From positions 372,001 to 436,000 of the forward strand of contig CAVSSL010000010.1 of assembly GCA_963730585.1 (NCBI GenBank): a stretch of DNA of 64,000 bases, written 5' to 3'. The notes below the pieces were generated by a model. The model did not search any database and was not told the DNA's origin. It saw nothing but the letters and a program-made list of their open reading frames with translations. This document shows positions 60,969 through 64,000 of this stretch, piece after piece (positions within the stretch are counted from its first letter, which is position 1; every line of letters starts with the position of its first letter). This DNA comes from Pedococcus_A sp963730585 (lineage in GTDB: Bacteria; Actinomycetota; Actinomycetes; Actinomycetales; Dermatophilaceae). The position numbers and the translations under genes are program-made.

Positions 60969-62659
60969 ATGACCACGCGCCTGTCCAACACCAGCGACCT
61001 GTGGTGGAAGAACGCCGTCATCTACTGCGTCGACATCGAGACCTACTTCGACTCCAACGGCGACGGGGTCGGCGACATCGCCGGCATGACCCAGCGGATC
61101 GACTACCTCGCCGAGCTCGGTGTCACCTGCCTGTGGCTGATGCCCTTCTACCCGACACCCGACCGCGACGACGGCTACGACGTCACCGACCTGTTCGGCG
61201 TCGACAGCCGGCTGGGCACCCACGGAGACCTCGTCGAGCTGATCCGCACCGCCAACGACCGCGGCATCCGGGTCATCGCCGACCTCGTCGTCAACCACAC
61301 CTCGAACCAGCACCCGTGGTTCAAGGCGGCCCGGCGCAGCAAGGACAACCCGTACCGCGACTTCTACGTCTGGCGCTCGGACCCGCCGCCCGACACCGCC
61401 GACAAGGTCGTCTTCCCCGACAAGGAGGACAGCATCTGGGAGCTCGACGAGAAGACGGGCGAGTGGTACCTCCACCACTTCTACAAGCACCAGCCCGACC
61501 TCAACTTCGCCAACCCCGCGGTCCGCGACGAGATCGCCAAGTCGATCGGGTTCTGGCTCCAGGTGGGCATCGCCGGCTTCCGCGTCGACGCCGTGCCCTT
61601 CCTCATCGCCGACGTCGACACGGCCGGTGACGACGTGCCGGGCGACCCGCACGAGTACCTCAAGGCGCTGCGGGCCTTCCTCGGCCGGCGCCGCGGCGAC
61701 GGCATCCTGCTCGGCGAGGTCAACCTGCCGCACAAGGAGCAGAAGCAGTACTTCGGCGGCAACGCCGGTGACGAGCTGAACATGATGTTCGACTTCATCA
61801 CCATGCAGTCGATGTACCTCTCCCTCGCGCGCGAGGACGCCCGCCCGCTCGCGAAGGCGCTCAGGTCGCGGCCGCCGATCCACGAGGACTGCCAGTGGGC
61901 GACCTTCGTGCGCAACCACGACGAGCTCACCCTCGACAAGCTCAGCGACAAGGAGCGACAGGAGGTCTTCGCCGCCTTCGGCCCCGAGCCCGAGATGCAG
62001 CTCTACGCGCGCGGGCTCAAGCGGCGGCTGCCACCGATGATGGGCGGGGACCCGCGCCGGGTGCGCATGGTCTACAGCCTGCTGTTCTCCCTGCCGGGCA
62101 CGCCGACGCTGTACTACGGCGAGGAGATCGGCATGGGCGAGGACCTCGCGGCCGAGGGCCGGATGGCGGTCCGCACCCCGATGCAGTGGGAGCCGGTGGC
62201 CAACGGCGGGTTCTCCACCGCGGCACCCCGCAAGCTGGTGCAGCGGCCCGTGCCCGACGGCTTCGGCCCCGAGCACGTCAACGTGGCCGACCAGAAGCGC
62301 GACCCCGACTCGCTCTGGAACTTCATGCGCGGCCTCATCCAGACCTACCGGGAGTGCCCCGAGCTCGGCTGGGGTGAGTTCTCGGTGCTGCAGCAGCCGC
62401 TGCGCCAGGTCTTCGTGGGCCGGTGCCACTGGGAGGGGTCGTCGATCGTGACGGTGCACAACCTCTCGGCCGACCCCGTCAGCGCCGCCTTCACGCTCGA
62501 CCCGCGCGACACCGAGGGCGAGGGCCCGATCTGGCTCGAGGACCTGCTGGAGCGCGGCTCCACTCGAGCCCGGTCCGGGGCGGCACCGTCGAGCTGCCGC
62601 TCGACGGCTACGGCCACCGCTGGTTCCGCGTCCGCCGGGACGACCTGCCCCGCCCCTGA
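60969..62659 (+). CDS. GH13 alpha-amylase/trehalose synthase-like enzyme (frameshift near the C-terminus)
   Basis: A glycoside hydrolase family 13 enzyme of about 563 residues. Start MTTRLSNTSDLWWKNAVIYCVDIETYFDSNGDGVGDIAGM. The four GH13 regions: RVIADLVVNHTS, AGFRVDAVPF (nucleophile Asp), ILLGEVNLP (acid/base Glu) and FVRNHDELT (Asp). It resembles TreS in order and in GTPTLYYGEEIGMGEDL, but region 3 differs from TreS LAEANQWP. A lost base (or two extra) near 62545-62600 shifts the last 30 codons; GGTVELPLDGYGHRWFRVRRDDLPRP is in another frame to 62659. Its pairing with a flavin oxidoreductase is unusual for a trehalose enzyme. Confidence 0.85.
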
Positions 62660-62676
62660 CGCGGGACGGCCCGGCC

Positions 62677-62708
62677 CGCGCCCACCGGCGGTATGCCGTG
62701 TGGGCGCG
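62677..62708 (+). terminator. Stem-loop after the GH13 gene with a GTATGCCG word in the loop
   Basis: CGCGCCCAC / GTGGGCGCG form a 9-bp stem around a 14-nt loop that carries GGTATGCCG. It sits 17 bp after the GH13 stop and 43 bp before lprG, where a terminator would be expected. No U-run. Confidence 0.55.
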
Positions 62709-62750
62709 GCGGTGTCGGGCCGCACACCCGGGACGATTACCGTGGCGCCC

Positions 62751-63476
62751 ATGAGGCTGACAGCGCGAGGCGCGGCCCCACGAGGACGGTGGCCGCGGTC
62801 GCCGTGGTCCTGGCCGTCGCCCTGGGTGCGTCGGCGTGCACGGGCGAGGAGAAGCAGGCGGAGGCCAAGGGCCAGACGCCTGCCGAGCTGCTCGCCTCGG
62901 CGCGGACGAAGCTCGAGACCAGCCCCAGCGTGTCGTTCACCCTCGAGTCGCAGGGCCTGCCCGGGCGAGGCCGTGGGCATCTCCGGGGCCAAGGGCACCG
63001 GCCGGTTCACGCCGCCCTCCTTCAAGGGCACCCTGAACGCGACCATCAACGGGGTCACCGGGGCGGTGGACGTCATCGCCGTCGAGCAGGACGTCTTCAT
63101 GAAGTTCTTCACCCCCGGCTACAACCCGATCGACCCGGGTGACTACGGGGCGCCGAACCCGGCCCAGCTGTTCAACACCAAGACCGGCATCACCAGCCTG
63201 GTCGACAAGACCCAGGGCGTGGAGAAGGAGGGCACGGTGCGCGACGGAGCCGACGTGCTCGCCACCGTGAAGGGCACCCTGCCCGGCACCGCCGTGGCCG
63301 ACCTGCTCGTGGCCGGCGACCGCTCGGCCACCTTCGACGTCACCTACGGCATCACCGACCGCAGCGGCGAGCTGCGCCGGGTGGTGCTGACCGGCCCCTT
63401 CTACCAGGGCGCCACCTCCACCTACACGCTGCGCCTCAAGCGGCTCGACCAGCCCGTTGAGATCACCCGCCCCTAG
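62751..63476 (+). CDS. lprG: LprG/LppX-family lipoprotein (two frameshifts)
   Basis: A cell-envelope lipid-carrier lipoprotein. MRLTARG begins at ATG 62751. After a shift near 62770 the signal RTVAAVAVVLAVALGASACTGEEKQAEAKGQTPAELLASARTKLETSPSVSFTLESQGLPG follows, with lipobox GASAC. After a second shift (extra G near 62965) the fold continues GEAVGISGAKGTGRFTPPSFKGTLNATINGVTGAVDVIAVEQDVFMKFFTPGYNPIDPGDYGAPNPAQLF to LKRLDQPVEITRP. In mycobacteria LprG moves triacylglycerides and lipoglycans with the P55 exporter, whose gene overlaps the 3' end here too. Restored length is about 240. Confidence 0.88.
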   Translation: MRLTARGAAPRGRWPRSPWSWPSPWVRRRARARRSRRRPRARRLPSCSPRRGRSSRPAPACRSPSSRRACPGEAVGISGAKGTGRFTPPSFKGTLNATINGVTGAVDVIAVEQDVFMKFFTPGYNPIDPGDYGAPNPAQLFNTKTGITSLVDKTQGVEKEGTVRDGADVLATVKGTLPGTAVADLLVAGDRSATFDVTYGITDRSGELRRVVLTGPFYQGATSTYTLRLKRLDQPVEITRP

Positions 63477-64000
63477 GGCGCTGCTCGCCACGGCCTCGGT
63501 GGCGGTGGCGCTCGCGGCCGCCGACACCTATGTCGTCGTGCTGGCGCTGACCGACATGATGACCGGGGTCGGGCTGGGCATCGACGCGCTGCAGAAGGCC
63601 ACCCCGATCATCTCCGGGTTCCTGCTCGGCTACATCGCCGTGCTCCCGCTGATCGGGCGGCTGTCCGACCTCGTGTCGCGCCAGCAGGTGCTGCTGTGGT
63701 GCCTGGCGGTGTTCGTGCTCGGGTCGGCGGTGACCGCGCTCGCCGTGGAGCTGCCGGTGCTCGTGGCCGGACGCGTCGTCCAGGGCATCGGTGGCGGCGG
63801 ACTGGTGCCGGCGACCCTGGCCATCGTGGCCGACCTCTGGCCGCCGGGACGGCGCGGCACCCCGCTCGGGGTGGTGGGCGCCGTGCAGGAGCTCGGCAGC
63901 GTGCTCGGGCCCGTGCTCGGCGCGGCCGTGCTCGCCGTCGCCGACTGGCGGGCGATCTTCTGGCTCAACGTCGTGCTCGGCGTGGTGCTCGCCGGCGCGG
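63457..64000 (+). CDS. P55-type MFS efflux transporter (N-terminal part; runs off the window)
   Basis: At least 181 codons of a major facilitator: helix 1 SVAVALAAADTYVVVLALTDMM, helix 2 PIISGFLLGYIAVLPLIGRLSDLVSRQQVLLW (MFS motif A as GRLSDLVSRQ), then VLVAGRVVQGIGGGGLVPATLAIVADLWPPGRRGTPLGVVGAVQELGSVLGPVLGAAV (motif C region). TTG 63457 overlaps lprG by 20 bp; GTG 63499 is another possible start. The pairing with lprG identifies it as the P55 (Rv1410c-like) partner. Confidence 0.85.
   Translation, partial: MRSPAPRALLATASVAVALAAADTYVVVLALTDMMTGVGLGIDALQKATPIISGFLLGYIAVLPLIGRLSDLVSRQQVLLWCLAVFVLGSAVTALAVELPVLVAGRVVQGIGGGGLVPATLAIVADLWPPGRRGTPLGVVGAVQELGSVLGPVLGAAVLAVADWRAIFWLNVVLGVVLAGA

Overview
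The window is high-GC DNA (by eye about 70% G+C) with strong G/C-third-position codon use, many GTG starts and 4-bp ATGA/GTGA gene overlaps. Together with an HspR-controlled dnaK operon with HAIR operators, a deazaflavin-type nitroreductase, an lprG-p55 pair, a DUF222/HNH protein, DUF4235 and a YkoE thiamine-precursor transporter, this points to an actinobacterium. Intrasporangiaceae or a close relative is my inference only. I see no rRNA, tRNA, CRISPR array, transposase or phage genes.

Layout. 1-8.4 kb (minus strand): a tandemly duplicated drug/peptide-type ABC exporter (permease plus ATPase, twice, period about 3.17 kb), its PadR regulator and an MFS transporter. 8.5-11.7 kb: quinone oxidoreductase, MobA-like nucleotidyltransferase, and a Tat-exported PhoX-type phosphatase. 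11.7-18.3 kb: an IclR regulator and a CitA/CitB-type two-component system, divergent from a tripartite tricarboxylate transporter (tctCBA) with a UspA protein. 18.3-21.6 kb: tetR-mmpL with a clear palindromic operator. 21.7-31.6 kb: histidine utilisation (hutH, hutU, then an M20 amidohydrolase, hutF, hutI), interrupted by a DNA-repair-like gene, a YbaK deacylase and a DUF222/HNH gene. 32-35.2 kb: TPP riboswitch, ykoE and a fused ATPase-ATPase-T-component gene. 35-38.9 kb: membrane protein, 2H phosphoesterase, EF-G2-like factor, 2TM protein. 39-43.2 kb: dnaK-grpE-dnaJ-hspR behind a HAIR operator. 43.3-45 kb: fhs. 45-53.9 kb: FadR-type regulator divergent from a sugar/sugar-acid ABC transporter with DgoD, KDPG/KDPGal aldolase, KDG kinase, ManD and gluconokinase. 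53.9-56.7 kb: TspO-like protein, deazaflavin-type reductase, PMT-like membrane protein. 56.7-59.4 kb: clpB with its own HAIR site. 59.5-64 kb: a small conserved protein, a flavin oxidoreductase and a GH13 enzyme in one operon, then lprG-p55 running off the end.

How the parts work together. HspR made by the dnaK operon probably represses both dnaK and clpB through near-identical HAIR sites. The hut genes convert histidine through urocanate, imidazolonepropionate and formiminoglutamate to formylglutamate, and the M20 enzyme is the best local candidate for the last deformylation. ManD, KDG kinase and the aldolase make a complete route from mannonate to pyruvate plus glyceraldehyde 3-phosphate; DgoD and gluconokinase add galactonate and gluconate entry points.

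Two window-wide observations matter most. First, a non-palindromic word, GTATGCCG, occurs about 37 times (38 counting GTATGCC alone), in every reading context and on both strands. It is enriched between genes and once forms a perfect inverted pair that looks like a transcription terminator. This resembles the DNA uptake sequences of Haemophilus and Neisseria and may be an undescribed uptake or chromosome-organising signal. Second, several well-conserved genes (fhs, clpB, manD, ybaK, qor, the second ABC ATPase, GH13, lprG) are each broken by single-base indels, mostly insertions. That pattern is more typical of assembly error than of real pseudogenes, so broken genes here should be read with caution.
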